This document shows, piece by piece, positions 1 to 11,749 of a DNA stretch of 64,000 nt. This stretch comes from Notolepis coatsorum. Its lineage: Eukaryota > Chordata > Actinopteri > Aulopiformes > Paralepididae. The stretch lies in contig OZ020599.1 in NCBI GenBank assembly GCA_963971535.1, positions 91,171,027-91,235,026 of the forward strand, in the 5' to 3' direction. The stretch's first letter is position 1, and every line of letters starts with the position of its first letter. The notes beneath the pieces are model-generated. The model saw nothing but the letters and a program-made list of their open reading frames with translations, ran no database searches and was not told the origin of the DNA. Position numbers and translations under genes: made by a program.

Positions 1-2
1 CG

Positions 3-3000
3 CATAGAGAATCCCCTGTCCCCGCACCAGAGCGTTACGATGGAAGCGTCTCCAAATGCCGTGCGTTTTTATTCCAGTGCTCGTTAGTGTTCGAACAACA
101 ACCCCACATGTTTCACAGCGATAGGTCTAAAGTAGCTTACCTGTCGGCGCTGCTCACAGGCGCGGCGTTGAGATGGGCCACCGCTCTCCACTTTAATAAT
201 TCCTTCCTCTGTACTTCGTACTCCGAGTACGTCGACGACATGCGTAAAGTGTTTGAGCACCCTCCAGATGGCTCAGAGGGGGCCTCCGGCCTGTTTTCGA
301 TCCGCCAGGGAAGCCGCAGCGTAAGCGAATACGCTATCGATTTCCACATCCTCGCCGCCGGCTCCGACTGGGGGGACACACCGTTGCGAGGCGCATTCCG
401 CCAGGGCTTGAACGACGCTATTAAAGACGAGCTTGCGTCCAAAGAAAGACCCACCTCCCTGAGCGAGCTAATCCATTTGGCCAGGGAACTGGACCTGCGT
501 CTTCGGGAACGTCGTCGAGAGAAGGCTAGCACCGCTCGTTCACCTATACCCGATCCGCCTCGTCGCGCCGCCCGCGCTGAAGAAAATAGTTCCTCCGAGC
601 CCATGGATCTCGACCGCTCACGTCTTCCCCCCAGCGAGCGCCGACACAGGCTCGCCACAGGAGCATGCCTGTACTGCGGCCAAACAGGACACTCTATTGT
701 CTCATGCCCGCTTCGCCCCAAACGACGGGGCTCGACAGTAGTGCTGGGCGTCTGTTCGAGTCTAGATGTCGCTCCCAGCTCTGGCCCAAACATGTTATTC
801 CACGCCACGCTGTGTCTGAATAACCAAACACTCCCGTTATCTGCCCTGGTTGACTCAGGGGCAGACGAGAACCTCATCGACGCCGGAGTAGTCTCCCGTT
901 ACAACATCGCTACTGACGCCCTGCCGATACCCCGCGACGCCCGGGGGTTAAACGGGAAACTACTTACGCGGATTACTCACCACACCGTACCCCTTCGCCT
1001 TCTGCTATCCGGGAATCACAGCGAGAGTATTCGGTTTCACGTTACCAACTCTCCCCACAATCCCATTGTCCTTGGCATGCCTTGGCTCAAGTTACACAAT
1101 CCCGTTATCAATTGGCCTACCGGCCTGGTGACCAGCTGGAGCGCCCACTGTCACGTCGCTTGTCTACAGTCGGCTCGGCCGCCACTAGAGGGCGCCGGTT
1201 CGTACCCCCCCAAAGAGAACATAGATCTGTCTGCTATTCCGCCGGCCTACCACGATTTGAAGGCAGTTTTCAGCAAACAACAGGCTCTCTCCCTGCCTCC
1301 CCATCACCAATACGACTGCACCATTGATTTACTCCCCGGGGCGCCACTCCCCGCTAGTCGCCTGTTCAACCTCTCGCGCCCAGTGAGAAAATCAATGGAG
1401 AAGTACGTTCACGAATCCCTGGCCTCGGGCATAATCACCCCCTCTTCCTCTCCTGTCGGCGCAGGATTCTTCTTCGTTTCCAAGAAGGATCGCTCCCTTC
1501 GCCCCTGTATCGATTACCGGGGTCTCAACAACATCACGGTAAAGAACAAATACCCCCTACCTTTAATCGACTCTGCTTTTGAGCCCCTGCAAGGTGCCAC
1601 CATCTTCACAAAACTGGACCTCAGGAACGCCTACCACCTTGTCCGCATGCGGGAAGGAGACGAGTGGAAGACGGCCTTCAAGACACCACTCGGCCACTTC
1701 GAGTACAAGGTAATGCCTTTCGGTCTGACCAACGCCTCTGCTGTCTTCGAGGCCCTCGTCAATGACGTTCTCTGTGACGTACTCCACCGCTCCGTATTCG
1801 TCTACCTAGATGACATCCTGATCTTCTCCCGCTCCATGGAGGAGCATGTCCAGCACGCCCGCCGGGTCCTCCAGTGTCTTCTAGAGAACAAGCTGTTTGT
1901 CAAGGCGGAGAAGTGTGAGTTCCACGTCTCCTCCATCGGCTTCCTTGGCTACATCATAGAGGGCGGCAAGATCCGGGCGGACCCCGAGAAGATCAGAGCG
2001 GTGTCCGACTGGCCCTGTCCCACCAACGTTAAACAGCTCCAACGCTTCCTGGGATTCGCCAACTTTTATCTGCGCTTCATCAGGGACTACAGCCTGGTCG
2101 CGGCGCCTCTCACCCAACTCACCTCGCCTTCGGTGCCCTTTGTCTGGTCCGACGCAGTGGAATCCGCCTTTGCCGAGCTGCGCCGGCGCTTCACCACCGC
2201 TCCCATCCTCGTCCAGCCGGACACGTCCCGCCAGTTCGTGGTGGAGGTGGACGCCTCCTGCACCGGAGTAGGGGCGGTTCTTTCCCAGTGCTCTGCCACC
2301 GACCAGAAGCTGCACCCCTGCGCCTTTTTCTCACGCCGCCTAACCCCAGCCGAGGTCAACTACGACATCGGGAACCTGGAGCTCCTGGCGGTTAAGCTAG
2401 CCCTGGAGGAATGGAGGCACTGGCTGGAGGGATCGGAGGTTCCCTTCCTGGTTTGGACCGACCACAAGAACCTCGCCTACGTCTCAACGGCCAAGCGCCT
2501 GAACTCCCACCAGGCTCGCTGGGCGCTGTTCTTTGCTAGGTTTAACTTCACCCTGACCTACCGGCCTGGTTCCATGAACACCAAGCCAGACGCCCTCTCC
2601 CGGCAGTTCGTCCCTGAGGAGGGGTCCACACACCCCGACACCATCCTCTCTACCTCATGTCTGGTGGCCACCGCCACCTGGGAGATCCAGTCCGTCGTCA
2701 GGGAGGCACAGCGTGCCCAGCCGGACCCAGGTAACGGTCCACCTAACCGGCTTTTTGTCCCTGACCTCGTCCGCTCCCAGGTGCTCGAGTGGGTTCACGC
2801 TTCCCGGTTCGCGTGCCACCCGGGGATCGACCGGACACTATCTCTGCTGAAGAGGCACTTCTGGTGGGTCACCATGAGAGAGGACACCCGCGCTTTCGTC
2901 CTGGCGTGCACCGTGTGTGCTCGTGCGAAGGCCTCCCACCGACCGCCCGCCGGACTCCTTCGTCCACTCCCAGTCCCCGGTCGGCCCTGGTCGCACGTCG

Positions 3001-4247
3001 CCCTGGACTTCGTCACCGGCCTTCCCCTCTCACACGGTAACACTGCCATCCTCACCATTGTTGACCGTTTCTCAAAGGCTGTGCACTTCGTTGCTCTCCC
3101 CAAACTCCCCTCTGCTGCAGAGACTGCTGACCTGATGGTACTCCACGTCTTCCCGCTCCATGGGATCCCAGCTGACATCGTCTCCGACAGAGGTCCTCAG
3201 TTCATATCCCAGGTCTGGAGGGCTTTCTGTCGGGCTCTGGGGGCCACGGTCAGCCTCTCCTCCGGGTTCCACCCTCAGACCAACGGCCAGTCGGAGCGGG
3301 CCAACCAGGACCTGGGATCCGCACTCCGCTGTGTGACAGCCCGGGACCCCTCCGGCTGGAGCGCCTTCCTGCCGTTGGTGGAATACGCCCACAATTCCCT
3401 CTCTTCGGCGGCCACAGGTCAGTCCCCCTTTGAGTCATCTTTGGGCTACCAACCCCCGCTGTTCCCTGCCCAGGAAGAGGAGATCGTCGTGCCGTCGGTG
3501 CAGGACCATCTCCGTCGCTGCAGGACGATCTGGGAGGAGACGAGGGCTGCGCTGCTCCGGACTGCGGACCAGAACCGCCGCTTCGCCGACCGCCACCGGA
3601 CCCCGGCTCCCGCCTATGTACCAGGTCAGAAGGTATGGCTCTCGTCTCGGGACCTGCCACTCAAATCCGTCTCACGAAAGCTAACCCCCCGTTTCATGGG
3701 GCCCTACAAGATCCTGTCCCTCATTAATCCCTCTGTTGTCAAGCTCCAGCTACCCCCCCATATGCGCATTCACCCTTCCTTCCATGTCTCCCAGCTCAAA
3801 CCGGTGGTCTCCAGCCCCCTGTCTCCCCCTGCTCCAGAGCCCCCTCCTCCGCTGGTGATAGACGACCACCCGGCCTACGTGGTCCGGGAGTTGCTGGTCG
3901 TGCGGCGACGCGGCCGCGGCTTCCAGTACCTGGTCGACTGGGAGGGCTACGGCCCGGAGGAGCGGAGCTGGATCTCCCGGCCAATGATCCTGGACCCAAC
4001 TCTCGTCCAGGACTTTCATCGGGCTCACCCTGACAAGCCTGGGCCGCCGGGAGGCGCCCGTCGAGGGGGGGGGTCCTGTCATAATCACAGCACGGGCCTA
4101 CTTCACTCCCCCTCCTTTTCCCCTCACGTCCTCCACACGCTCCTCTTCATCCCCCTCTCTATCCACTGCGCACTCCTCATCATCCTCTCTTTCTTCAGTC
4201 ACCCCTTCCTTCACCCTCATTCACCCAGCTGTATTCCATCCCCCTAA
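3..4247 (+). CDS. Ty3/gypsy chromovirus Gag-Pol polyprotein (5' partial)
   Basis: One uninterrupted frame runs from the window edge; the GTG at 87 is not a start, because in-frame gag residues (PERYDGS...) continue back to base 3. Order seen: gag capsid-like region; CCHC zinc knuckle near 667-708 ([14 protein letters not shown]); retropepsin motif VDSGAD near 850; reverse transcriptase with YLDD near 1803; RNase H (TDHKN near 2458); integrase with an HHCC zinc finger (2790-2940) and the D,D,E core (LDF near 3005, SDRG near 3182, E in GQSER near 3290); and a C-terminal chromodomain (YLVDWEGYG near 3926). Chromodomain position and domain order match vertebrate sushi-type chromoviruses, which use the chromodomain to direct integration. 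The frame reads past the polypurine tract into the 3' LTR, so the natural stop may be lost or shifted. No internal stop is present. Overlapping frames on both strands are shadows. Confidence 0.95.
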   Translation, partial: HRESPVPAPERYDGSVSKCRAFLFQCSLVFEQQPHMFHSDRSKVAYLSALLTGAALRWATALHFNNSFLCTSYSEYVDDMRKVFEHPPDGSEGASGLFSIRQGSRSVSEYAIDFHILAAGSDWGDTPLRGAFRQGLNDAIKDELASKERPTSLSELIHLARELDLRLRERRREKASTARSPIPDPPRRAARAEENSSSEPMDLDRSRLPPSERRHRLATGACLYCGQTGHSIVSCPLRPKRRGSTVVLGVCSSLDVAPSSGPNMLFHATLCLNNQTLPLSALVDSGADENLIDAGVVSRYNIATDALPIPRDARGLNGKLLTRITHHTVPLRLLLSGNHSESIRFHVTNSPHNPIVLGMPWLKLHNPVINWPTGLVTSWSAHCHVACLQSARPPLEGAGSYPPKENIDLSAIPPAYHDLKAVFSKQQALSLPPHHQYDCTIDLLPGAPLPASRLFNLSRPVRKSMEKYVHESLASGIITPSSSPVGAGFFFVSKKDRSLRPCIDYRGLNNITVKNKYPLPLIDSAFEPLQGATIFTKLDLRNAYHLVRMREGDEWKTAFKTPLGHFEYKVMPFGLTNASAVFEALVNDVLCDVLHRSVFVYLDDILIFSRSMEEHVQHARRVLQCLLENKLFVKAEKCEFHVSSIGFLGYIIEGGKIRADPEKIRAVSDWPCPTNVKQLQRFLGFANFYLRFIRDYSLVAAPLTQLTSPSVPFVWSDAVESAFAELRRRFTTAPILVQPDTSRQFVVEVDASCTGVGAVLSQCSATDQKLHPCAFFSRRLTPAEVNYDIGNLELLAVKLALEEWRHWLEGSEVPFLVWTDHKNLAYVSTAKRLNSHQARWALFFARFNFTLTYRPGSMNTKPDALSRQFVPEEGSTHPDTILSTSCLVATATWEIQSVVREAQRAQPDPGNGPPNRLFVPDLVRSQVLEWVHASRFACHPGIDRTLSLLKRHFWWVTMREDTRAFVLACTVCARAKASHRPPAGLLRPLPVPGRPWSHVALDFVTGLPLSHGNTAILTIVDRFSKAVHFVALPKLPSAAETADLMVLHVFPLHGIPADIVSDRGPQFISQVWRAFCRALGATVSLSSGFHPQTNGQSERANQDLGSALRCVTARDPSGWSAFLPLVEYAHNSLSSAATGQSPFESSLGYQPPLFPAQEEEIVVPSVQDHLRRCRTIWEETRAALLRTADQNRRFADRHRTPAPAYVPGQKVWLSSRDLPLKSVSRKLTPRFMGPYKILSLINPSVVKLQLPPHMRIHPSFHVSQLKPVVSSPLSPPAPEPPPPLVIDDHPAYVVRELLVVRRRGRGFQYLVDWEGYGPEERSWISRPMILDPTLVQDFHRAHPDKPGPPGGARRGGGSCHNHSTGLLHSPSFSPHVLHTLLFIPLSIHCALLIILSFFSHPFLHPHSPSCIPSP
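4063..4073 (+). promoter_or_regulatory. polypurine tract of the gypsy element
   Basis: The run GAGGGGGGGGG lies directly before the start of the 3' LTR (TGTCATAATC at 4077). This is the expected site for plus-strand DNA priming during reverse transcription. Confidence 0.7.
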
Positions 4248-4856
4248 TTCACACACGGGCAAACACCCCACTCTCCCCAGCTGCACCCTATCCTCCCCTG
4301 ATGAGGGGACTATATCTGCACCTCGATGCTGACCAGAAGCTGTCGTGGTATTAATTACCACTGTCCAGGTACGACGTCTCTGCCGAAAGCTCTACTGCTA
4401 GACACCCTCCGTGTATTGGCTTACTCTAACCCGTTTCTCTCCTGTGCCCCAAAGGACCGCCGTCCCTGTCTGGACGTCACCTGTTCCCGAGAGGAACACC
4501 TATCTCCCGCTGCCACCCAGCAGCTCCAGCGTCCCTGTCTAGACGTCACCTGTTCCCGAGAGGAACACCTATCTCCCGCTGCCACCGAGCAGCTCCAGCG
4601 TCCCTGTCTGGACGTCACCTGTTCCCGAGAGGAACCCCTATTCACCCGCTGCCCCCCCAGCAGCTCCCCCGACAAGCACCAGGACCGCTTGCTCGCTCAC
4701 TGCCGCCGTGGCAGCCACAGGACAGAACATTAACCCCGTTCTATTTTCCCCCCCAATTCCTGTGTTGCTCAATTCCATTAAACACCCTTGAAACCGCTCC
4801 CTTTCTCTTCTCGTGTATTCAGCAATTGGGCTGTGCTCCAGACTCCAGTTCTCACA
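4077..4856 (+). mobile_element. 3' LTR of the gypsy chromovirus
   Basis: It begins TGTCATAATC right after the polypurine tract and probably ends at TTCTCACA (4856); an alternative end is CCTACA at 4871. It contains a TATA-like motif (GACTATATC, about 4309), an ATTAAA polyadenylation-like signal near 4777 and a three-copy 69-bp repeat. The 5' LTR lies outside the window, so neither the exact boundary nor the target duplication can be checked. Confidence 0.75.
4461..4668 (+). repeat. 69-bp tandem repeat, 3 copies, inside the LTR
   Basis: Copies start at 4461, 4530 and 4599, each with CGTCCCTGTC then GACGTCACCT. The first two are nearly identical and the third diverges at its 3' end. Because 69 is divisible by 3, the frame is kept, which gives a spurious repetitive ORF. 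Such arrays in LTR U3/R regions often act as enhancer-like blocks; that role is inferred. Confidence 0.9.
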
Positions 4857-5888
4857 TGTAGTTATCCTACAGAGAAAATAAAATGCACTTGACTTTAATG
4901 CACATTTTGTTGTATGCAAAGAGAACATTTTTAAATTGTACAATCTTTCAGCAGTCAGTCTGGAATTAATGTATGCATTCAAAAGTGCTGAATAAATGTT
5001 TTATGGACCCATAATAGTGATTATTAATATTATTTAAGTTAAGTTTAGCCATAATCATGTCTTTTGTCATAATCAGGTAGCTGAACAAAAAAATATACAT
5101 TATATATATATTTCTATTAATAATTTTCAGCCTTTCAGCATTCGGTTTTCGGCCAACTGTTTCCTATTTTCGGTATCGGTTTAGGCCAAGAATTTCCCAT
5201 TCGGTGCATCCCTAATTTATATAGCACTTTTCCAAATGGCTCAAAGACGCTAAAGTTAGAGCTAACATTCGCTTAGAGGTTACAGATAAGACATAAAGTT
5301 AGGGTTAAGGTTGTGAAAAAACAAACCACTTCTGTGGTCGATTAGTATTTAACCCTTTATCTGCCAGGGATTATTCTGATCTTAATCCACTGTCTGCCAG
5401 TACTGTAAGTCTATGGAGATGTTCCCCTTCTTTGCAGGGCTATAACTTCTTAAATTGTATTGCTAAATTGACATTACTATGGCCCATTCAACGTCAAGTA
5501 TCTATCGTTTAGGATGTAGCAACGTTCTACTTTTTCATTCACATATTCATACTAAAATACGGTCTAAAGTATAAATATGTTTTTATCGTTTTCTGCAGCA
5601 TTCTGCAGAACGCAAGTTATAGCTATAAATACATATATACATCATCAAATGTAGTTTGATACCGATTGACGTCAGATTAAAATGTTCAATTGTACAAGGT
5701 CCTACACGTCATGCCTCATCATCTGCTGGTGACCGGAGGGGGGGGGGGGGGGGGGGGGGGGGGTTTATAAGTCCGTGGCCGACGTTAAATCATTCATGTA
5801 GTATGGGCGATACATAGATCACAGCAGTTTATATGGATCATAATATTCAAACACGCTGAAACTTACCGCAGCTTCCTCTGACCGTTGG
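4857..5888. other. non-coding stretch with old repeat fragments and a poly-G run
   Basis: No gene is visible. A 26-base G run lies at 5738-5763. Around 5130-5214 is an isolated terminus resembling a hAT inverted repeat (reverse complement begins TAGGGATGCACCGAAT), with no partner end seen. The TTTATATAGCACTTTTCC stretch near 5216 resembles a LINE 3' end. Confidence 0.5.
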
Positions 5889-6179
5889 GTGGTCAGCGTG
5901 GAGCAGAACGTTCACGATTATGGGATGTTGATATATGCGATCCATGTTAATGATAGAGGAGATAGACTAGTGGATTTCTGCAGGAAGAACCAATTGTGGG
6001 TCACCAACACTTGGTTTGACCAACGTAAATCTGCAAGACACACATGGAGATCTCCTGATGGAAACACTAGAAACCAAATTGATTACATTATGATAAACCA
6101 CAGATACAAGAAAGGAATAACAAACTCTAAGGCACGACCATCTGCAGACTGTGGTTCAGATCATATTCCAGTAGTGATG
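5889..6179 (+). pseudogene. RTE-type LINE copy 1: endonuclease fragment
   Basis: The frame encodes the C-terminal part of an apurinic-type endonuclease as found in RTE elements: a GDRLVDFCRKNQLWVTNT segment, then TWRSPDGNTRNQIDYIM and a GSDHIPV motif (the catalytic SDH region). The copy is truncated at its 5' end. The reading frame stops where LINE-A is inserted at 6180 and resumes after 9882, where ATG TTT AAA TCC continues the same frame. It is therefore the first piece of a gene split by a later insertion, not a small independent gene. Confidence 0.85.
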
Positions 6180-9100
6180 AATTGATTGATTGATTGATTG
6201 AAAACTTTATTAACAGATTGCAGAATGGGTACAATACAGTACAGCTCAATACACACAATTGTTAAGGGGATGCAGACCAGAGAAAGACTTTCGTCTTGTT
6301 TACATCAGGGTCCCCCATTTTCAATTCATCAGGACATATATGACATACATGACATACAGATAGTCAGTACTGCTACATCTATACATTTATGACATACCAG
6401 ATTTGCAAATACAGTACTGTTTGTGATACAGAAGGAGTCAGGAAAAGGGAGTATATACATTTGACGTAGAAACTGTACATTGGAGGAGGTTGGGTGGGGG
6501 GGGGTTGGGTACACTGGGATATTGACAACCATACTGGGTAATCTACATTGGAGGTGGTTGGGGGGGGGGGGGGGGCACTGTATATACAAGCAAAACTGTA
6601 CATTGAGGGGGGGGGGGAGACACTGTACAAACAAACAAAATTGTACATTGGACTATTGACAAAACCATACTAGGTAAATGACTGTACATTGGAGGGGGTT
6701 GGGTTAGGATATTTACAGGGGCCAGTGTTGAATTGCAGTCTCCCGTAGGTGTCCCTTGAGAGAGGTTTTGAAAGTGGGTAGTGATCCACATTCCTTTACA
6801 GCTTTGGGTAGGGCGTTCCACATTGATGTGGCATAATTGCGAAACGTGTTTAGTCCCTTATTTGAGCCGAATCTGGGTTTAACATGATTTGTGGAGCTCC
6901 CTCTGGTGTTGTGATCGTGGTATTCACTGACCTTTGGGAAGTATTTTGACATGTACATGGGTACCTTGGTCGTGTAGTGTATCTTGTAGACCAGGCCCAT
7001 TGCAAGTTGCTGTACTCTGTCGTCTACTCTAAGCCATCCTAGGTTGTCGAAGTGGGCAGGGGTGAGGTGGGTTCTAGGAGTAAGGTCAAGCAGTAGTCTG
7101 ACCAGTTTGTTTTGAGATGTTTGTAATTTTGTTTTTAGCGCCTTTGAGGTGCTTTGGTACCATGAGGTGCAAGCATAGTCGTAGTACCCCTGAATGAGTG
7201 CTCCTGCCAGAGTCTTCAGGGTATTCTTGTTTACCAGAGAGGAGATCCGGTACAAGAATCGAGTTCGTTGGTTGACTTTTTTTATTACATTGGATGCCAT
7301 TTTGTCACAGGAGAGATTAGCCTCTAGGATGGAACCCAGGTAGGTAATTTCATCTTTCCTTGTGACAATATTGTCACCCACTGTAACTGAGAAGCCGTCG
7401 GTCTTGCTGAGTTTGTTATTTGAACCGAAGAGAATGGACTCTGTTTTGCCCATGTGTAATGATAGTTTGTTATCAGCGAGCCATATGCAGATTCTGCCTA
7501 GTTCCGAGCTGAGGGTTTTTTCAACCTGTAACTTGTTCTTGTCAGAGACCAGCAGGGCTGAGTCGTCCGCAAACAGGAACAAGTTGCAGTCACAAGCTGA
7601 CGACATGTCATTTGCATAAATTAGGAACAGTAGCGGTCCTAGTATGCTTCCTTGTGGAACACCACAGCTCACTGTGAGGGGGGGGGATAGGGTACCGTTT
7701 ACCTCCACCATCTGTTCCCTCCCCTCAAGGTAGGATTGCATCCAGCTCACTGATAGACTATCAAAACCAATTGCTTTTAGCTTGTCAATCAGAATGGAGT
7801 GATTGACCGTGTCAAAGGCCTTTTGTAGGTCCAGCATGACCATGCCGCAGTATTTGCCTGCGTCCACCTCTAGTTTGATGTGGTCATTCAAATAGAGAAG
7901 GCATGTGTCAGTGGAGTGGGATGTTCTGAAGCCAGATTGGAATTCGTAGATTAGATTTTTTTCCGCTAGGTACTTTTCGACCTGTTCGTAGACTATTTTT
8001 TCCATGACTTTCGAGATGGAGGTGAGAATAGAAACAGGGCGGTAGTTGCCTGGGTCTAATTTGCTGCCCTTTTTGTGCAGAGGGGTTACCCTCGCAATTT
8101 TGAAGTCCTTGGGGACGTGTCCCTGTTTTATGGAGAGGTTTATTATGTGTGTGATGATTGGGGTGATGGCGGCTGCTGAGTCTCTGAGGAATTTGGAAGG
8201 GATGTTGTCGTGGCCAGTGGCCTTGTTAGGTTGGAGGGCGCTCAGTTTATTGAGTACCTCATCTGTTGTTACCATTTCCAGCTTGAAGTCGTCCTTGCGG
8301 ACCCCTAGGTTTTTGTAGTAAGCTACTATGTGTTCTACCCCATAAAGCCCTGAGTGGGAGGGTAGTTTGTTTACCAGTGTTGTGGCTATGTTTGTGAAGA
8401 AAATGTTTAAGTAATTGGCTACATCCAGCTTGTCTGTGATGAGCGTGTTGTCCGTTTTTATGTTTATGTTTGAGAATCTGGTTTTAAGTTTTTTACTGCA
8501 TCCTAGTTGATTATTGAGTAATTTCCAAAGTTCACGTGGTTTGTTTTTGTTTTCCTCAGTTTTGTCATTGATGAAATTCTTTTTTGCAGTTTTGATCATG
8601 GAGTTTACGTCGTTTCTTAGTCTGTTTCTTTCTAGTTTGAGTTCAGTCACGTGGGCTTGGAGTTCACTGCTCGTGCTTTTAGTAAGCTTTGACTGACTTT
8701 TACGAAACTCAGAGCATTTTTTGTCTCTGGTTTTCATAGCGGCCAGTATTTCGGAGTGCATCCACGGCTCAGCGCGATTTTTTACCCTGGTGGTTCTTAG
8801 GGGGGCCATGTCGTTTAGTATTGTTGAGAATTTGGTTTTGAAACCAAGCCATGTTTCTTCAACCAGTGTACCATTGAGTTCATCTGACCAGTCCAGGCTC
8901 TCCAGTTCAAGGTTGAAGGCCTCGCTAGAGTAGGTTTTTAGGTCTCTAGATGTGACTGTTTTGTGGCAGCCAGCCTTTTGTTTTAGTTTTTTGCGGGTAC
9001 AGAATATCATATAATGATCACTTAACCCGCATGCTATAACCCCTTTATTGGAGATCTTGGACTTGTCGGAGGTCAGAATGAGGTCAATGGTAGTCTGAGT

Positions 9101-9882
9101 TGATTCACATACACGTGTGGGTTGGGTGATTAGCTGGCTGAGGCCGTGCAGATCACAAAACCTACTGAATGACTTGAAGACGGGTGCATCTTTTCGTTGC
9201 ATATCCGTGTTCCAGTCTCCAATAAGAATTTTTTCTACATCCTCAACTCCAGCTAAACACCCATCCAGTGTATCATAAAAGCCACTATGATCTGGCGGCC
9301 TGTAGACTGTGCCAACCAGTAGGGATTTCGCCCTTTCGAATAGGATTTCCACCCATACAGTTTCAATTGATTTATGATTCAGGTCATTTCTGTTGATGAA
9401 TTTGGTGTCCTTGTGTATGTACACACAGACACCACCTCCATGTTTGTTCCTATCATTCCTGATTATTGAGTAGTTCTCAATCTCTATCTCTGGATCTTTT
9501 ACAGAATCGTCAAGCTTAGTTTCTGAGAAGCACAGTATGTTTGCCTTACCATTTATGAATAATTGTTTGATTTCATCCAATTTGTTTTTTAAGCTGTTAA
9601 TGTTAATGTGAAAAATGTTCAGTCCATTGGCGTTGGTTATTTCATTGATGTTGGCAGGTTCGAAGTATTGTTCGTTTGTGATCTGTTCCTCTGTGTGGGG
9701 CTGGGGGGCTTTGTTGTTGTGGGTGGGAAGGGGGGAGGGGGGGGAGGGTCCCGCGCCGTGCTGGAACAACAAAGAAGGGGGGAGGGGGGGGTCGGGTCCC
9801 GCGCCGTGCTGGAACAACAAAGGACTCGTTCCTGGATGTTTTCGTTGTTAGCTCTGCTAGCTAGCCGGCTATCGGGCGTCGA
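6180..9882 (-). mobile_element. LINE-A, full-length non-LTR retrotransposon inserted in RTE copy 1
   Basis: The element reads right to left: a short 5' leader (about 9821-9882, plus two tandem units with GTGCTGGAACAACAA), a single long ORF, a 3' UTR with G-runs on the plus strand (6480-6710), the hallmark end CTGTTAATAAAGTTTTCAAT, and a (TCAA)n tail at 6180-6200. GATG occurs on both sides (6176-6179 and 9883-9886) and may be a short target duplication. Shorter copies sharing this 3' end occur at 14361, 31219, 52114, 52446, 52991 and 58557. Confidence 0.9.
6713..9820 (-). CDS. LINE-A endonuclease/reverse transcriptase, 1035 codons, intact
   Basis: The N-terminus holds two copies of a short GAGP-containing repeat (residues 1-35). 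An apurinic/apyrimidinic-type endonuclease follows, with INSLKNK, SETKLDD, YRPP, GDWN and GLSDHY motifs (about residues 65-270). The reverse transcriptase (about 500-830) shows ATGHDNIPSKFL, PVSILTSISKVMEK, FQSGFR, DLQKAFDTVNH, GVPQGSILGPLLF and the catalytic FADD. The C-terminal part ends FRNYATSMWNALPKAVKECG, typical of CR1/Jockey-group LINEs. There is no RNase H domain and no stop or frameshift, so it could be functional. The exact clade is not resolved by eye. Nicking and target-primed reverse transcription are known for the family. Confidence 0.93.
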   Translation of the reverse strand: MLFQHGAGPDPPLPPSLLFQHGAGPSPPSPLPTHNNKAPQPHTEEQITNEQYFEPANINEITNANGLNIFHININSLKNKLDEIKQLFINGKANILCFSETKLDDSVKDPEIEIENYSIIRNDRNKHGGGVCVYIHKDTKFINRNDLNHKSIETVWVEILFERAKSLLVGTVYRPPDHSGFYDTLDGCLAGVEDVEKILIGDWNTDMQRKDAPVFKSFSRFCDLHGLSQLITQPTRVCESTQTTIDLILTSDKSKISNKGVIACGLSDHYMIFCTRKKLKQKAGCHKTVTSRDLKTYSSEAFNLELESLDWSDELNGTLVEETWLGFKTKFSTILNDMAPLRTTRVKNRAEPWMHSEILAAMKTRDKKCSEFRKSQSKLTKSTSSELQAHVTELKLERNRLRNDVNSMIKTAKKNFINDKTEENKNKPRELWKLLNNQLGCSKKLKTRFSNINIKTDNTLITDKLDVANYLNIFFTNIATTLVNKLPSHSGLYGVEHIVAYYKNLGVRKDDFKLEMVTTDEVLNKLSALQPNKATGHDNIPSKFLRDSAAAITPIITHIINLSIKQGHVPKDFKIARVTPLHKKGSKLDPGNYRPVSILTSISKVMEKIVYEQVEKYLAEKNLIYEFQSGFRTSHSTDTCLLYLNDHIKLEVDAGKYCGMVMLDLQKAFDTVNHSILIDKLKAIGFDSLSVSWMQSYLEGREQMVEVNGTLSPPLTVSCGVPQGSILGPLLFLIYANDMSSACDCNLFLFADDSALLVSDKNKLQVEKTLSSELGRICIWLADNKLSLHMGKTESILFGSNNKLSKTDGFSVTVGDNIVTRKDEITYLGSILEANLSCDKMASNVIKKVNQRTRFLYRISSLVNKNTLKTLAGALIQGYYDYACTSWYQSTSKALKTKLQTSQNKLVRLLLDLTPRTHLTPAHFDNLGWLRVDDRVQQLAMGLVYKIHYTTKVPMYMSKYFPKVSEYHDHNTRGSSTNHVKPRFGSNKGLNTFRNYATSMWNALPKAVKECGSLPTFKTSLKGHLRETAIQHWPL

Positions 9883-11512
9883 GATGTTTAAATCCCGCGT
9901 CGAGTTGAAAATGAAAATGAAGATCAAACTGAAAACCATCAAGAAAAAGAAAACGACACACAAAAGATGGGATGTGGAGAGTCTGAAAGGAGAAACCATG
10001 AAGAGACAATACAGAAACGAAGTGAACAAAACTTTAGAAAATAGAGAGTTAGCAGATATTGAAGATACACAAAAACTATGGACAAAACTGAAAGAAAAAC
10101 TGGGAAGCGTTGCAGACATAATCTGTGGTAAACCAGAAAAAGTTGAGAAACAAGAGTGGATGACGAAAGACATTCTGGATGAGATGAAAAAGAGAGCAGA
10201 CATGAAGAATGCGGACAGAAAAACAGAATACAACAGAGCAAAACGAAAAGTACAGAAGATGTGTAGAGATGCAAAAGAGAAGTATTACAAAGAAAAATGC
10301 AAGGAAATTGAAGATCTAGACAAGAAGCACAACCCTCTCATGTACACCAAGATCCAACAACTAACAAGGAAGAGGAAAAAAACAACCCAAGGTGTCAGAG
10401 ACAAAGAAGGAAAACTGCTCCTTGACGAGAAGGAAATAATCAATAGATGGGCAGAGTATGTGGAAACACTATACAAAGACCAGAACAGATCATCAGACAC
10501 AGGAATTAGTCTAGAAGAGATAGAAAAAGTCCAGATCACGAAAAGAGAAGTTGAAGAGGCTGTGAAGTCACTGGCCACGGACAGATCGCCCGGCGAGGAT
10601 GAGATCCCTGCTGAACTGATTAAGAACTCTGGTGACAGATCCTTGTGAAACTAGTAAACAACATCTATAACTCAGGAAATATTCCAAATGATTTCCTAAA
10701 ATCAATGTTCATTCCGATCCCAAAGACCGGAAGAGCCACAGAATGCAACAATTACAGGACTATCAGTTTGATATCTCATGCATCAAAAGTACTCCTGAAA
10801 ATCAACAAGAACAGAATAGAACCCATAATTGAACATCAGCTCTCGGATAGCCAAATGGGTTTTCGCAAAGGAAAAGGAACAAGAGATGCAATCTGCCAAC
10901 TCGATAGACCAGCAGAAGAAGCTGTATATTTGCTTCATCGATTTCACAAAGGCCTTCGACAGAGTTGAATATACAACATTGATGAGAACAATGGAAGAAT
11001 TCAAAATACCAGTTTCTGACCGAAGAATAATTGCCAACTTATACTGGAGGCAGAAGGCTAATGTTAGAATAGGAAAGGAAAAATCAAGAGACTTCCCGGT
11101 GGAGAAGGGTGTAAGACAAGGATGCATCTTGTCCCCTGTACTCTTTAATATGTACAGTGAATCACTGATGAAAAAAGGTCTGAGAGGAGGGAAAGGAGTA
11201 AAACTTGGCGAAGAGAACATCACCAATATAAGTTACGCGGATGACGCTGCTATAGTCTGTAACTGTCAAGAAGATCTACAGGACATGATGAATAAGCTGA
11301 ATGTCGAATGCAAAAACGATGGAATGTCGCTAAACACAAAGAAAACTAAAGTAATGATCATTGAAAAAACACCAGGAACTGTTTGTAAAATACAGGTGGA
11401 TGGAGAAAAACTTGAACAAGTGAAGGAGTACATGTACCTTGGAAGCTGGATCAGTGAAGGTGGAAGAGCTACTGTAACATGGACATTAAGAGAAGAACCG
11501 GAATTGCAAAGG
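9883..11512 (+). pseudogene. RTE-type LINE copy 1: middle part, reverse transcriptase with frameshifts
   Basis: This continues the frame interrupted at 6179. First comes a lysine-rich linker with DAKEKYYKEKCKEIE and TQGVRDKEGKLLLDEKE, then reverse transcriptase motifs: SPGEDEIPAELIKNSG (frame breaks near 10640), NYRTISLISHASKVLLK, MGFRKGKGTRDAICQL (second break near 10905), LYICFIDFTKAFDRVEYTT, GVRQGCILSPVLFNMY and the catalytic YADD (near 11235). Compared with copy 2 (56903-59463), about ten bases after GACAGAT and a stretch before AATAGACCA are missing, which explains the breaks. The frame is lost for good at about 11512, where another insert begins. Non-functional. Confidence 0.9.
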
Positions 11513-11749
11513 GCGCATTCTCAGTTCTGCATTAGTTTCAAGGCGGAAATAAAGACACTGGCGCGTGTTCTGTATGACCCCCGTAATCCATTATAGTTCA
11601 TTGTGAAATAGCAACAGTAGTGTAATTATGGTCAAAACCCTATAAATAGCATTTGGAATATTAGATCTTTCTCTCAGAATGAATGCAGCATGGTTTATAT
11701 AGCGTTATCGGAATATACGGGGTGTACTGGGTGTACTGGCTTCGCGTAG

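Noticed and set aside
137-877. Antisense open frame opposite gag
   Set aside because: A shadow of the GC-rich coding strand; no domain. The same applies to other antisense frames between 1563 and 4088.
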